Positions 22,925 through 37,876 of a stretch of 64,000 nt of DNA are shown piece by piece. Position numbers and translations under genes: made by a program. The notes beneath the pieces were generated by a model. That model was given only the letters and a program-made list of their open reading frames with translations. It did no database searches and had not been told where the DNA came from. The DNA is from Sphaerosporella brunnea (Eukaryota; Ascomycota; Pezizomycetes; Pezizales; Pyronemataceae). How positions within the stretch are numbered: the stretch's first letter is position 1; every line of letters begins with the position of its first letter. The stretch spans positions 94,832 to 158,831 of the forward strand of contig VXIS01000074.1 in assembly GCA_008704415.1 (NCBI GenBank). The letters run 5' to 3'.

Positions 22925-23089
22925 GCGACAGGTTTTCCGCCATCGTTTTTCCGTTCTTCAAGTTGCTCAGCATCCATTCACTCTTTCGTACTTCGACAGT
23001 CGACAGTCCTTCGTTTCGTTCTTACTTACCTTCATTCTCGTTAATCTTTTTGCAAGTCAAGGAGTTTCCCCCACAAGAAAACAATCATC

Positions 23090-24355
23090 ATGCGTTTCAC
23101 TACTGCTATCCTCGTTGCTGTCTTGGAGTTCACCGCCGTCTTGGCTGCTCCCACCGACCTTGAAAAGCGTGCTTCTTGTACGGTCACCAGCTACAGCGCC
23201 CTTTCCGCGGCCAAGTCCAGCTGCAGCACCATCACCATTGGTAACCTCGCGGTCCCAGCTGGAAAGACTTTGGATCTCACTGGACTATCCAGCGGAACCA
23301 AGGTCATCTTCAGCGGCGAGGTTACTTTCGGATACGAGGAATGGGAGGGTCCTCTTGTTTCGGTCAGCGGAACCAAGATCACTGTTACCGGTACCTCTGG
23401 TAACCTGCTCAACGGTGGCGGTGCCTCGTGGTGGGATGGTAAGGGTAGCAACGGCGGCAAGACCAAGGTAAGAATATAATACTCCACAACTGCCGATTAT
23501 GTACAGATCGATCTAACGATGTCCATTAGCCCAAGTTCTTCGCGGCCCACAAGATGATTAATTCCTCTATCACCGGACTCAAGATCAAGAACACTCCCGT
23601 CCAGTGCTTCAGCATCAACAATTCGCAGAACCTGGATATCGAGTCTGTGACCATTGACAACAGAGCTGGAGATGTTACCAATGGCGGCCACAACACCGAT
23701 GCTTTCGATATCGGTTCCTCCACCGGTATCACCATCAACAAGGCCACGGTTTACAACCAGGACGACTGCTTGGCGATCAACAGCGGTTCGGACATCGTCT
23801 TCAGCAACGGATACTGCTCTGTAGGATTCCCACAATACCGTTTATTAGTTCCGCTTTCTGACATTGTCTCATCTAGGGTGGTCATGGACTTTCCATCGGC
23901 TCCGTCGGCGGCCGCTCCGACAACGTCGTCAAGGGAGTCACCATCTCTGACACCACCGTTGTTAACTCTCAGAATGGTAAGTTCCCGACACGTTAGCAAT
24001 CCATAATCCCCTGGTATTGACAACCGCAACAGGTGCCCGCATCAAGACCGTCTACGGTGCGACCGGCAGTGTCTCCGACATCACGTACTCCGGCATCACC
24101 CTCCAGAACATCTCCCAGTACGGTATCGTCATCGAGCAGGATTACCAGAACGGTTCCCCCACCGGCACCCCGACCAAGGGAGTTCCGATCAGCGGTGTCA
24201 CTATGAAGAACGTCAAGGGTACGGTTACGTCCAGCGGCACTGAGGTCTACATTCTCTGCGCCTCGTGCTCTAACTTCACCTGGTCTGGTGTCTCTGTTAC
24301 CGGAGGAAAAAAGTCGTCCAAGTGCAAGGGTATTCCATCTGGAGCTAGCTGTTAA
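23090..24355 (+). CDS. Endopolygalacturonase, GH28, secreted
   Basis: Four exons: 23090-23467, 23530-23820, 23877-23976 and 24033-24355; introns of 62, 56 and 56 bases with matching phases; 363 residues, the normal size for fungal endo-PGs. Residues 1-19 form a signal peptide ([19 protein letters not shown]), followed by a short propeptide ending in EKR, a Kex2-type site. Active-site motifs are complete: NTDAFDIG (Asp183), NQDDC (Asp204, Asp205), GGHGLSIGS (His226) and RIKT (Arg259, Lys261). The C-terminal cysteines fit the family pattern of disulfides. The enzyme cleaves internal alpha-1,4 bonds in pectic polygalacturonan outside the cell and is typical of plant-degrading or plant-associated fungi. 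No break or unusual residue is seen. Neighbours are far away and on their own promoters. Confidence 0.95.
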
Positions 24356-27203
24356 GCGGTATGTTGAGCGGCTTGCGGGCCTTTGAAAGGCACAGTTTTT
24401 GTAGTACAGAAAATTAGGGTAGGTATTACTTACTACTTTGATAATTTAATCATATTCTGCATCGATATTAGGTTCTTTAAGGACTTTTGTTACTACCGCT
24501 TTGTAACCACCTAGAGAGATTTGGCATTTTTGGGAGTAGTTTTCTGAGAAGACATGGGATTTCCTTGATTCGGTGGATCTTCGAGTGAGGACTTCATCGG
24601 ACTTGGGGTGGGCGGAATATCGCTCGGCAGTAGCCCCGAACGTAGCAGCTCCTCCCGCCAGCCGGACGGCGCACTTTCCGTGCCACAGATATCGCCGAAG
24701 CCTATCATATTCATCGAAGTCGCAAACAGCGCTACCCATAGGAAAGCTTACGCGAAATGCATGTGTTCCGGCCTGCACGCGTACAAATCCCCATCGCGAC
24801 CAGGACGTCCCGGTGGCAAATAGGATTCGGTCTATGGAACCGAAGTCGGGGACCACAAGCGGCATATGGGGAACACAGAGATCGAGGAGATGGAGGTTCG
24901 GCCTGCGCTCTCCACAAAGAAAGCCCCGGAGGTTTACAAGACGCGATATCCTCGAAAATGGTACCTCAGAGAATCTGAAGAACATCACGATGTTCCAGTT
25001 TCTCCATGCCTAACTATATGGATCAAAACATGGCCATCAAGCATGCGGCTCCTATACGGAGGGGCGATTCTGATACTATCGATGTCTGGGCGCACTGTAA
25101 GTGGTCGTCATTGCGGATATTAGTGGCTGATGCTCTGACTCGGATGTTGTGGCGGTAAGCATGTTAATCGCAACTGCCACTCGTGGCGGCGGTGGCGCGG
25201 TCGGTATATGCAGGTGAGAACATCTTCTCAACCGTGTTGTACGTCTCACGGTGGATTTCGAGTATGCAGAAATTTCCAACGCCCATAACAGCTGTGAGAT
25301 CGCAGATCTGAGCATTGGCGGCTTCGGCTGGAATGGTAGTGGTGATCGGCGTTTGTCTTTCACCATCGACAATACGTTTTCGGGTGCTGGTATCGGAATA
25401 AATACGGATTCAGTCGCCGTGGTGGTTGTCACGTTATTGCTCTCGTCCTGGGCAGACTCAACCTTGTAAACCGCCTGGTATTCCTCGCTAGAACTCGGCG
25501 GCACGGAAAACCTCATCCAGACCGGGGTATTTCGAACCACCGACGTGGAACGATGTTCAGGTCGGAGCAGAGCAACAGATTACCTTCGACAAAGCCTCCC
25601 CTTCGCGGATAATCGACCGCCAAACGGTTCTCATCGCTGGATATGGACAGAGAATGGCCAAGACGAAGCCATCAGACATCACCGCGCGTGGTTTCACCAT
25701 TAACGCCGAGCCCTGGCCCCTGGGCCGATACAAAGTTATACAGCGCACGGGTGACCTGGGTGGCATATCCAAACGACAGTATGGAAATACGCAGCGGGCG
25801 CTTCAGCACTGTGGAAATTCGCCACTGTATTAAATACTGCCACAAAACTACGGGGCTTTTGGAGGCAAAGTGAGATTCGAAAAGACACCGCAGGTGGTTG
25901 TGGCATTGTGCAGTCTTCGTCATGGCCGGGGGGCACAATCTGAGGTACTTCGAATTCGGCAGTGAATATAAGCACAAGCGGATTTGGAGAGTCGGGGGTG
26001 ATTCGAAGATTTTCAGTTCTGAGCCATTTCTGGGGATGTACGAGCAATTGGGCTTGACATCTGTTCTCCAAACATACGGATTTTCTTGATCAGGCTACGA
26101 AGCTTTGCAGCCGGGCAGGCTGGCTGCAACTAGAGTGACTTTCAGGGAGCCACAACACCATCCATGTGAACTAATTTCCTCCCGTTGAGTATCGTCAAAC
26201 CACATGCATTTATGCCGGTTGGTTGCGATCTCCACCTCTTGATCTCGTTTTCCTCATCCCTAAGTGACGGAAGTATGAGGAATTGCGGCCTCTTGTACCC
26301 TTTAGTTACTGACTGAAGTTATTCCCACGTAGTGAAGAATTTTGGACAAATGTACAGGTTCCCTAGTTATAATAATACGTTCCTCATCCATTATCGCTTG
26401 GGTAAATAAAGGATGAAGGAAAGAGAGAGGGGCAAGCAGCCCTTGCCGCCGGTGAGATTTGGTGACCAGCGGGAGAGACAGCGAGCTTGGTACACCTAGA
26501 GCTTCGAAGAGGAGATGTACTTGCTTTCCTATGCCCAATCCCCCGTCGCTTGGGCCTGAAGCGTCTTAAGACAAACCGCAAGGTCGAGCGTTCGAGGCCT
26601 CATCCTCATTCCAGTTTGACCCCTTCTATCTCTCTCAACTCGCAAATTCCCCCTCCTTAGCAGCCGTTCTGGTGGGTCTCTCTCTCTCTCTTCGGGATGA
26701 AGCTGCTCACCCCAGCCTCAAACTCCAGACGTCATCCTTTGTAAACGCCTTCCTCACCTCGAGTTTACTATGCTTGAAGTCTTCTGGCCAATCCTACGCT
26801 GTGTCGCGTACCTGCTTAGTGAGTAATATATGATGTCGGCGTGTGCAGCCGGGGAGCAGGTACATCCCTCCGGATTATTGGTTTCATAGACCAGCACAAG
26901 TGTTGGCATGACGTCGCACATAACGATAAGGCTGAAATTACAGGAAGGGGAGGATGTGGTGTTCAATTTGATGCTCAATGTGATGCTCAGTCCGCTAACA
27001 CCGACCACCTCACTTATTCTGACGCAAAATCTGCCGCACGCCGACCCGAAGCTGAATCAAAGAAATGCTTTCAGGCACGGTCGGCGGTTGGTTCTTCGAT
27101 CCCTCGCCTATTTAGGCAGAACCTTACATTCGAAGTATGTGTAAATCCGTTCTTATGGGCATGATGGTGTATATCACCCTCGCTCCGCTCCAGTGGCCCA
27201 ATA

Positions 27204-27592
27204 GGGATAATCAAGATGGGTTGAAAACCTCGGGGTTGAAGAAAATAGTGCGAGTTTAGGCAGCCAATGAGAAGGCTGCGTGCCGGTTGAAAGCTTGAGG
27301 AACCCTCTGAACGACTTCTCAAACGTTGAGCGCGACTTGAGGTGGTTAAACACCCTGGTTTTTGGGTGGGACTATCCAGTATGATTCGGTCCCAGACTTC
27401 AACCCGCCGTTAAACCCATAAGAACGACTTCAAGTGTGTTGAAAACTGTTCAGCCAGCAAGAGACCACGTTGAAGAATTGTAAACTCGGTTGAAGATTAA
27501 AAGTCCTGTAGCCAATCGGGGAGTACTTTTGCCTACGCTAGTTTTTTCAACTCCGCTTCGACTGCGCTTCTTCAACCCACCTTGATTACCCC
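27204..27592. mobile_element. TA-flanked MITE (389 bp)
   Basis: The left end GGGATAATCAAGATGGGTTG and the reverse complement of the right end, GGGGTAATCAAGGTGGGTTG, are inverted repeats of over 20 bases with two mismatches in the part shown. TA flanks both sides (27202-27203 and 27593-27594). The interior has many TTGAA/TTCAA blocks and no coding frame. It fits a non-autonomous Tc1/mariner-type element; its ends differ from those of the transposon at 11011-14127, so that transposase is not an obvious partner. Confidence 0.75.
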
Positions 27593-29525
27593 TAATACAT
27601 CTTCCCAGGAAATCTTTCTCATGCGGCTATGAAGTTTCTGTGTCTAGCAGAGCTCTTCGGTCGCCCGGAAACAGTGGTGTCAGAGAAGGTAGATCTCTGG
27701 TGGTGGGGTTTTTATTCCTCCTAAGCAACATTGGTCGTGAGATAGCCAACTCGGTCGGGTTTCCGCTCCTTCCCCGCGCACAGTAGTCTCGGGTTCTACT
27801 TTTCTGCCTATCTACCTAGGTAGATACCTCCTCGGTGGCCCCATTGTTTCCTGGCCGACCCGCTAGATATCTAGACCTCGTGACAAGGAAGGAAAGCTAG
27901 GAAAGCGTGCCGACTGATGATACATACCTGGTCAGTCAATCAACCTAGCCCTCCGCACTGCCTCGGACCATGAGATCCACTCTAGCATGCTATCTTGTTT
28001 CAGTGTACTTCAATTTGCCCCCCGCTGGCACGACAAAGTGCGCAACAAAGAATTGGCCAGCCTTCAGCTCCATCAGCTCTTCTCGATTTGGGAGGTATTT
28101 ACGTCTGCGCGTATAATTGCCCGCTGCCGCCTGGACGACTCGGACCGGAGGTGTTTGGAATCCCGTTACATCCCGGGACCCCCTGCGAAGCCGGCATCCG
28201 GGGGGTATGATGCACGTACGTATGTAGCCCCGTTTCCTGTAGAGTGAGTGCGCATACTGGCGTTCTTGCCGTCCTGCCAGTGTCGCGTGCTGTAACTCGG
28301 AGCTTGCCAGGTTGAGCAAGTCGGTTGAATGTGGTCTACGCGATGATCAGACGCAGCTTGCGTCCAAATACAGTAAATAATAATACAAATAATAGCACGC
28401 GTTTAGCGCGTGATCTACTGGAGAACTCGATGTGTTACGTGCTTGCAAGCTCAAGGCTCACCTTCCAGAAAGTATTTTCCTCGCCACGGGCCGGTCGGAA
28501 TCACAAGGAAACAAATAACAAAATGAATTCTCCATATCAGGTCTCCGCCAGCAAATTATTCTCTGTTGCCCGGAAGCCCCCGACTGGCCGGGGCTGGTGG
28601 TGGTGGACGTGGGGCTCCTCCGTCTACCCCAGGTTCCGGAATCCGAAAGGCGCGCGCCTAGTTCGGATCTGAGACCCTTGCGATCTCCGGACCGGTCCGC
28701 CTGCTAGCTCGAGGGTCTAGGGGCTGGCCGAAACCCGCGCAAGACAAGAGAACCAAGAGATCCAAGAGATCCAAGAGATCCTGTACGTAGATACATGTAC
28801 ATGTATGTACATATGCAGGTCGATTCTGGAAACTCAGATGCAGCCATAAAAAGCTTGCACGGAGATAAGCTTTTGCCAATGCTCACTAGTACTGTGTAGG
28901 GAGAACACTTGCATCGAAATGTGTATAGTACTCCACGATATTGCGGAAATCCGTTAAGGCTGCTGTGATGGGCATCATAATAGCGGGATTTTGCGTGCCT
29001 GGCTACGTCTATCTTATCGTCGTCTGGATAGCTTGAGAACGTCAGCCGGCCAGATGACGTCGAGCCTCATGACTTTCCCGGAGAGCTTGCCATTGCAACG
29101 TTCAAATACTAGCCGTAGCATTATCGTGATGGGGTCGAGGGCGGATCATGGTTCTCCATTTTCGTGGGGTGTGTTTTCAGCATGGTCCCGGATCACGGAA
29201 TGTCACCAAACAGTGGCGATAGCCAACAGCTGGCCCGAGATTTTGTACTGTCCCTTTGCACTTGCGTGTTGCGGGGACTCCCGATTACCGGGTCTTGTCA
29301 ATTCGGACACTTCCCCAGGCCTAATGGAGCAGCCAGAGGGAGAACAAGTGCGGTTTCAAGGGCTTGTGAAAACACATCAATTATCTAGTTAGCCGGGTGC
29401 CGCCGCTCTAATGCTAGGACTCCCTCAGGACCTTGTGTCGGAGCCACCCAACGGTTTTTTCAGGTTCCCCGGGGTGCCTGGATGGCAGCTGGTCAGAGAT
29501 CCCGTCAATTACTTGTAGAGACCTG

Positions 29526-29533
29526 TATAAATA
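29526..29533 (+). promoter_or_regulatory. TATA box of the aspartic protease gene
   Basis: TATAAATA lies 162 bases upstream of the ATG at 29688. It is followed by a pyrimidine-rich leader that includes tandem CTTCAG/TTTCAG hexamers at about 29616-29646. Confidence 0.55.
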
Positions 29534-29687
29534 CTCTGTTGTTTACCATCAACTTCGATTCTCCAGGCCGCAGTTCCAGCTCCCACGGTCACTTCTTCAC
29601 TCCCTCGTCGCTTCTTCAGCTTCAGCTTCAGTTTCAGTTTCAGTTTTTTGTTTTTTTTTTTCTGGGTGCCCACCGCATTCTTTCACA

Positions 29688-31060
29688 ATGGTTTACATCG
29701 GCCGTCTCGCCGTGGCTGTGGCTGCTTTCTTGACTGCTGCTGAAGCCTCTCCGATCATCCAACGCCCCAAGAATTCCACCTTCTCCATCCAGCAGATCAG
29801 CAACCCCAACTACAAGAGGAACGGTACGAGGGCTTTGCAGAAGGCTTACGCCAAATACGGTATCACGAAGGGCTTGGTCTCTGTCCAGTCGAGCGTCGGA
29901 GGAGACGTAACTGCGACTCCGGAATCGGATGACAACGAATACCTGTGCCCTGTTACCATCGGTGGGCAAACCTTGAACGTAGGCTTCCCTCACCTTCACT
30001 ACAGTTTTCCGATGCAGGAATTGACTTTTTTACCATGTATAGTTGGACTTTGACAGTGGCTCTTCGGATCTGTGGGTTTTCTCCACCTCCACACCCAGCT
30101 CCGAGCAGCAGAGCCACACTATCTACAACCCGGCCAAGTCTTCCACCTTCAAGGAGCTCAATGGGTTCACGTGGCAGATCTCGTACGGCGATGGCAGCGG
30201 CGCCAGCGGCACCGTCGGAACCGACACTGTGACCGTTGGCGGCTTGACCGTCAAGAACCAAGCGGTCGAGCTGGCCACCGCCGTCAGCTCCGAATTCGTG
30301 ACTGACTCCGCCAACAACGGACTCCTCGGACTCGCCTGGAGCAACCTCAACACCGTCGAGCCCACGCAGCAGCAGACTTTCTTTGCCAACGCTGGCCCGC
30401 AGCTCCAGCAGAACGTCTTCACCGCCGACTTGAGGCATGACCAGCCCGGCTCGTACGACTTTGGTTTCATCGATACTTCTAAGTTCCAGGGTAACCTCAA
30501 CTACGTCCCCGTCGACAACAGCCAGGGCTTCTGGCAGTTCACTGTCGACGGCTATGCGGTCGGCGACGGCGCGACTGGCGGAAACAGCTTCAGCGCTATT
30601 GCTGGTATGTCTTCCAACCGCATCCGATCCACTTTAGATACTAATGAGAGAGCTACAGACACCGGAACCACCCTCCTGCTGCTGGACGACAACATCGTCT
30701 CGGACTACTACAGCCAGATCTCGAGCGCGCAGAACTCCAACAGCGCGGGCGGCTTCGTCTTTGACTGTACGGAGGATGTGCCGGACCTTACTCTGCAGAT
30801 CGGCGACTACGCGGCCGTGGTCCCTGGCAGTCTCCTGAACTTTTCGCAAAACGGTGATGGAAGTGAGTCTTTTTTTTTTTTTTTCAACCTCTCTTTTGTT
30901 TGCGGCTTTTGCAGAGACTGACAGCGCGGTAGCCTGCTTCGGTGGTATCCAGTCGGATGGCGGCCAGGGCTTTGCCATCCTGGGTGATGTCTTCCTCAAG
31001 GCTCAGTTCACTGTGTTTGACCAGGGCAACGTCCAGCTCGGATTCGCGCCTAAGGCGTGA
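29688..31060 (+). CDS. Secreted aspartic protease, penicillopepsin/aspergillopepsin-like (A1)
   Basis: Four exons: 29688-29978, 30043-30604, 30659-30862 and 30915-31060; introns of 64, 54 and 52 bases with matching phases; 400 residues, close to the family norm. Residues 1-20 are a signal peptide, then a propeptide (to about residue 75) typical of acid-activated zymogens. The first catalytic motif reads [10 protein letters not shown] (Asp101) rather than the common DTGS, a tolerated variant; the second is [11 protein letters not shown] (Asp285). YGDGSGASG marks the flap, and [19 protein letters not shown] and [13 protein letters not shown] are family signatures. The enzyme would hydrolyse proteins outside the cell at acid pH. 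Exon 3 joins with a|AG (Lys) at the 30862/30915 boundary; a nearby alternative acceptor would break the frame. Third-intron polypyrimidine is unusually long (over 14 T). Confidence 0.93.
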
Positions 31061-32459
31061 GCGGGTGGGTATCATGCAATGCAATGAAATGGTGGGATGA
31101 CGGGATGACGGGATACTCGGATATGGTTCGGTGCTAGATGCACGTTCCTACTTGGATTTTTTTTTCTTGTTTTTGTTTGGGTTTTGGTTTGTGTAAGTGT
31201 TTTTTGGGGTTGGATTTTGGATACCGTTTGCGGTTGGTACATAGATTCTTGCTTGGTTTGTAGTTCTTAAAATCAGACAGTGGTGCACCCTGACGAAAGT
31301 CATCAAACCGCCTAGTTTCGATGTCATGACATGAAAACCAACGAAGGGCTCTGATTTTCACCATCACCCGTCTCTGTGTCCCTGGCTCGTCGCTTCCCCG
31401 GTAGCCGCCCCACAAGTCGATGTCGGGAGTGTGACGCCAACGCCATGTTCGGTTGCCGGACAAAAGAATAAGAAGGGTCCCTAAGTCCGGAGGAAGGTTA
31501 ACGGGAATATCAGTATCACAAAATCCCCTCATCAGAAGCTACCTAATCTGTCGCGGTGGTGTGTACAATTTAATTGCTTGTTGGAGGAACGCGTAGATTT
31601 TTGCATGGTGAAACTCGTTACTTGCTTAGCTACAAACGCGTGCGCCACCAGGTTGAGTTGAGTTCTGATACCCAGATCCGGAGCAATGTGCGCAATGTCT
31701 CACAAAGTCGCAGTTGGACATCCATTTACATTGGCATCCAAAAGCAGGCAAGCAAGGACGCAAGCAATTGGTACCGCGGGTTAACATTCCGCCTGCCTCC
31801 GTAATCTAAGTAAGAGAATCGAGGTTTCAGGTTTCGGCATGCGTCACGGTGTACGCGGCGTTACAAGTCGTCGAACGCTCGCGGGAATACCGAGTGTACT
31901 GGGTGTTTATCTACTGATGAGCTATGTATTCGTGGGGGTTTTAAAGTGGTTAATAAATCTGAGTGAGAGTGAGGTGAGTGATGCATTGTGACTTGTTCGG
32001 CTTGAGAGAGGTCAGTTGTGCTGAATGCATTCACCGTCCACAATTTGTGAGAGAATTCGACAAAGAAAGAGAAAACAATGCAACATAGGATTTCCCTTCA
32101 TAGATGAGAATTATGCATACTTCTTTCTATATGTATGCATCGCGTGCCCATGCAAGCATAAAGGCGGCTCTGCGGGTATTAGTCACGTGAACGGCAAGCT
32201 CTCGCTGCGATACCCGAGAAACGAGTGATTGCTGATGACACAGAATTGTCCCTTCAGAAACCCAAACCCTGATCGACAACCCGATTCAGGCGGGTTCAGG
32301 CGAAGATTCCTTGACGCACGTGGTCAGGGGTTCCCCTAAGAACCGACTGGCCTTCTCCACAAAAGAACAGACCGCCAAACTCCACTCCCCCCACTCCCCG
32401 CTCACCACTGCCCCCCCGCTCGCCCGCCAATTCACGGCGAAAACACCCCTCCCGCCGCA
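31061..32459. other. Intergenic region between protease and mannosidase
   Basis: T-rich 3' flank of the protease gene, then 1.2 kb without a gene-like frame. CA-rich sequence at about 32340-32459 is likely the leader of the mannosidase gene. I see no other feature. Confidence 0.5.
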
Positions 32460-35278
<2,819 letters not shown>

Positions 35279-37876
35279 GGGCGTCGTGCAAGTAGCTAGA
35301 TGCGTACTTTGGTTCTGGACGGGGATACCTTTGCTTTCTTTTTTTTTTTGTTGGCTTGGGTTTCTACTTTTTGTTTTGTGGTTATGAGCGATGAATATAA
35401 TTGGAATATTTTGGCACCGTTGTAGGGCCGTGATTTACCGTGAGGGTTCACGTTTTTATTATTATTGGGTGAACATCGTAGCCATATGCCAGAACATATG
35501 TACAAGAGGGTTTGTTTGAAGGCCGCCTCTGTTGTGGTAAAACAGCTGATGGAAGGATGGCGGTGGTGAGGTTGCATGCATTGACTGTGCATGTGGCGAC
35601 CCCGGCCCTGAGCAAAAATGATACCACCTTTCTCTGCCGACCTGAGGGAGCGGTCGGGTTGCTAAGAGAGCGGGACGAGTAGGAGTTGGAGGAAACCAGA
35701 CAGAGCTGCGGGATTGAGATCGAGATGGAGGGACTCGGAAGGGCAACTTTCCCTCTAGCGGCAAATCCGGCGCTCGCTGTGTACAAGAGTGAGAGCGAGC
35801 TTCAGGGGAGGGCTGCGGGGGGACTGGTTGCAATAGTTGTGGGTGGACAGCTTTCAGGAATCTGGTGGCTGAAAAAAGATTTTGCCTAACGGCGGATGGA
35901 AAATGGGTGGGGAGTGCAGGCGGGGGCGGCAGCAGGACAATGCCACCAGTCACCGCTTGAAGCTTCACTGCATGTTGCTTCTTGTAGCCAGAGCAATAAA
36001 GTCACTGGTTGTTCGTTGGACGCATGGTATCATCGATAAAACCGCATCCACACCCTCTGACTCTGAGAGTGTTGGTCTTGTGAGCCGTTCATGCTCCCAA
36101 TTAGGCTTTTGCTGATACCGTACGCGTCAGTGAGTTTCTCCGGTATCGTTGGATACAACACATATCCATGAACGAGAACAGGACATAGGTTCTTTATACC
36201 GCGGCTTGGTGCTGAACGACGGAAAGGAACAACACAAAGAGCGACCTCCGGCGCTCGTAGCGATTGCGGAAAGCTATTTCATGCAGCAAAGAAATAGGGG
36301 AGCATGTTCCTAATATTGCCATGCGCAATCCTATTTCCAGTTCGCAGTAAGCTAAGTACTGTAGCTTGAGCTTGAGAAGGGGCCGCACCTGAAAAGACTA
36401 CGCAATACTCGGATCTCGATCTAGGGCAAACGGCGTGCCCAGAGGAAGAAGAAAACCTATGGGCGAAGTTGCTCCCTTGCGACTGTTGTCGGTAGCTGTT
36501 GGAGTTGGAAAACACAGAGACTCGCTGCCATTACCACCCACGGCTGGAAAAATACCATCACAGCCTCAGTTTGCGCTGTCTCCATGATCCATCGTAGTTG
36601 GCCAGAAGACGCACTTTGATTTCCTACGTTTCCTACTTGCCTTGGCGGGTTCAAAAACTGATCATATACCAATGATTATGTGAGACTGTTACTTCGTGTT
36701 TAACCATTATATAATTATGTGAGATTATACAGTGAGAACCTTTGTCTCCATCCCCATCATCATTTTTCAAACGCGCAACTCGCCTCGAGCTCCCATCCCC
36801 AAAACGGAGCCGAAGATACCTGTACACTCAACACAGAAATTAACTTGGGGATGTCGCAGTGCCGAAGCCGGTGACAGAGATAGGGCCGATTGAAAAACTC
36901 AACACCTTTGCTGCGATGGCTCCTCATGAATCGCTGAAATATTAGATGTCACTCGTGAAACACGTGTTGTCACTCACTGTGTGCATCGGGATCGAAAACT
37001 GGTGGAAATAGTCGCCCCCTACGTGTGCAACAATACCACGAACAAGAGGCCGTGTTTCTAACCCGAACATGGTTATCTAAGCATGAGCAAAATAGAAAGC
37101 ATGTGACTTAGTAGCTCTTATTAGATAAACACTACTTTTATGAGGCAAGCAGTCCGTGAACCCCCCACGTCCTGTTAAGGTAGACCGTGATACATGTTGC
37201 CCAGAAGAACCAGATGCGGGCCTTCAGCAGCCGTGTCCACTTAAGCTATCGGTATGCTTGTCATGTGGCTCAAAGTTCCCCAGCGCTTATCAGCGTGACT
37301 TTTTGCTGGGAAAATGTTGCCGGACGTTGCGAAACCTCCCGCATGGGAATAAGGTGTGACTGTGGCAGCTGTGACGGCAGAAGGAGGGCCGTTATACGTT
37401 AGGGGTTTTTCAGAGTAGAGCCTCTAGCTATTGGAAGTAGGTGGTAGTATTACGGTTAAACCGTTCGGCTTCTGACGAAGCGCCAGGTAACTGGCTCCCG
37501 GCGATACTTGCGCGCTTTGCGGCTGATTCTGGTAGAGGTGATGTGAAAATCAGAAGCTGTCTTGCAAGGGTAATCATCACCAATCACCGAGAAGAGGGAA
37601 GCCGCAGCTAGCTGACAGATCACATTTCTCAAGCCCAAGATGATCAAGATATATACCAGTAACAGTTTAGGCTGAGACTGTTTGCTGACAGATCCACAGA
37701 GATTACTATAGATTAGATTTCCTTTGTTTTTCCTGGCCAGCTGAGGAAGACACGAGGGACCCTTCCCCGCACCGAGTGATATGCATGTTTCACAGGAGCC
37801 AATGATCTTGTTCGGCATGGCTGAAGATAAAACCCATCGTCCCCGAACTTAGATTTCTTTCCTTCGCATTGCTCTA
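35279..37876. other. 2.6-kb intergenic region
   Basis: T-rich 3' flank of the mannosidase, then no supported gene. Copy D of the dispersed repeat lies at about 36660-37000. The last 150 bases are the probable promoter of the secreted-protein gene at 37877. Confidence 0.5.
36660..37000 (+). repeat. Dispersed repeat family, copy D (diverged)
   Basis: Shares ATTATGTGAGATTATAC at the left, CATCCCCAAAACGGAG in the middle and GATGTCACTCGTGAAACACG at the right with copies A and C in the same order, but the triplet run has shrunk to CATCATCAT. It is the most diverged of the four copies. Confidence 0.6.

Larger units (their letters stand above)
20077..23089. other. 3-kb intergenic region
   Basis: Holds a decayed minus-strand reading frame (20641-21245) and otherwise no supported gene. 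The last 170 bases are the promoter and leader of the polygalacturonase gene. Confidence 0.55.
24356..29687. other. 5.3-kb intergenic region
   Basis: No intact gene is supported. Between 24500 and 26100 long frames are open on both strands; a plus-strand stretch at about 25563-25830 (TVLIAGYGQRMAKTKP, then FTINAEPWPLGRYKVIQRT) looks protein-like but has no start and no family I can name, so it may be a gene relic. A (TC)n run lies at about 26670-26683, a MITE at 27204-27592, and GATCCAA repeats at about 28755-28780. The right 160 bases are the protease promoter. Confidence 0.5.

Noticed and set aside
24446..26090. Several open frames on both strands after the polygalacturonase gene.
   Set aside because: They compete with each other, have no recognised domain and no consistent intron model; noted only as a possible relic.
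26520..26620. GTCTTAAGAC and GCGTTCGAGGCC looked like parts of a tRNA-Leu.
   Set aside because: Arms are at wrong distances and no acceptor stem forms.
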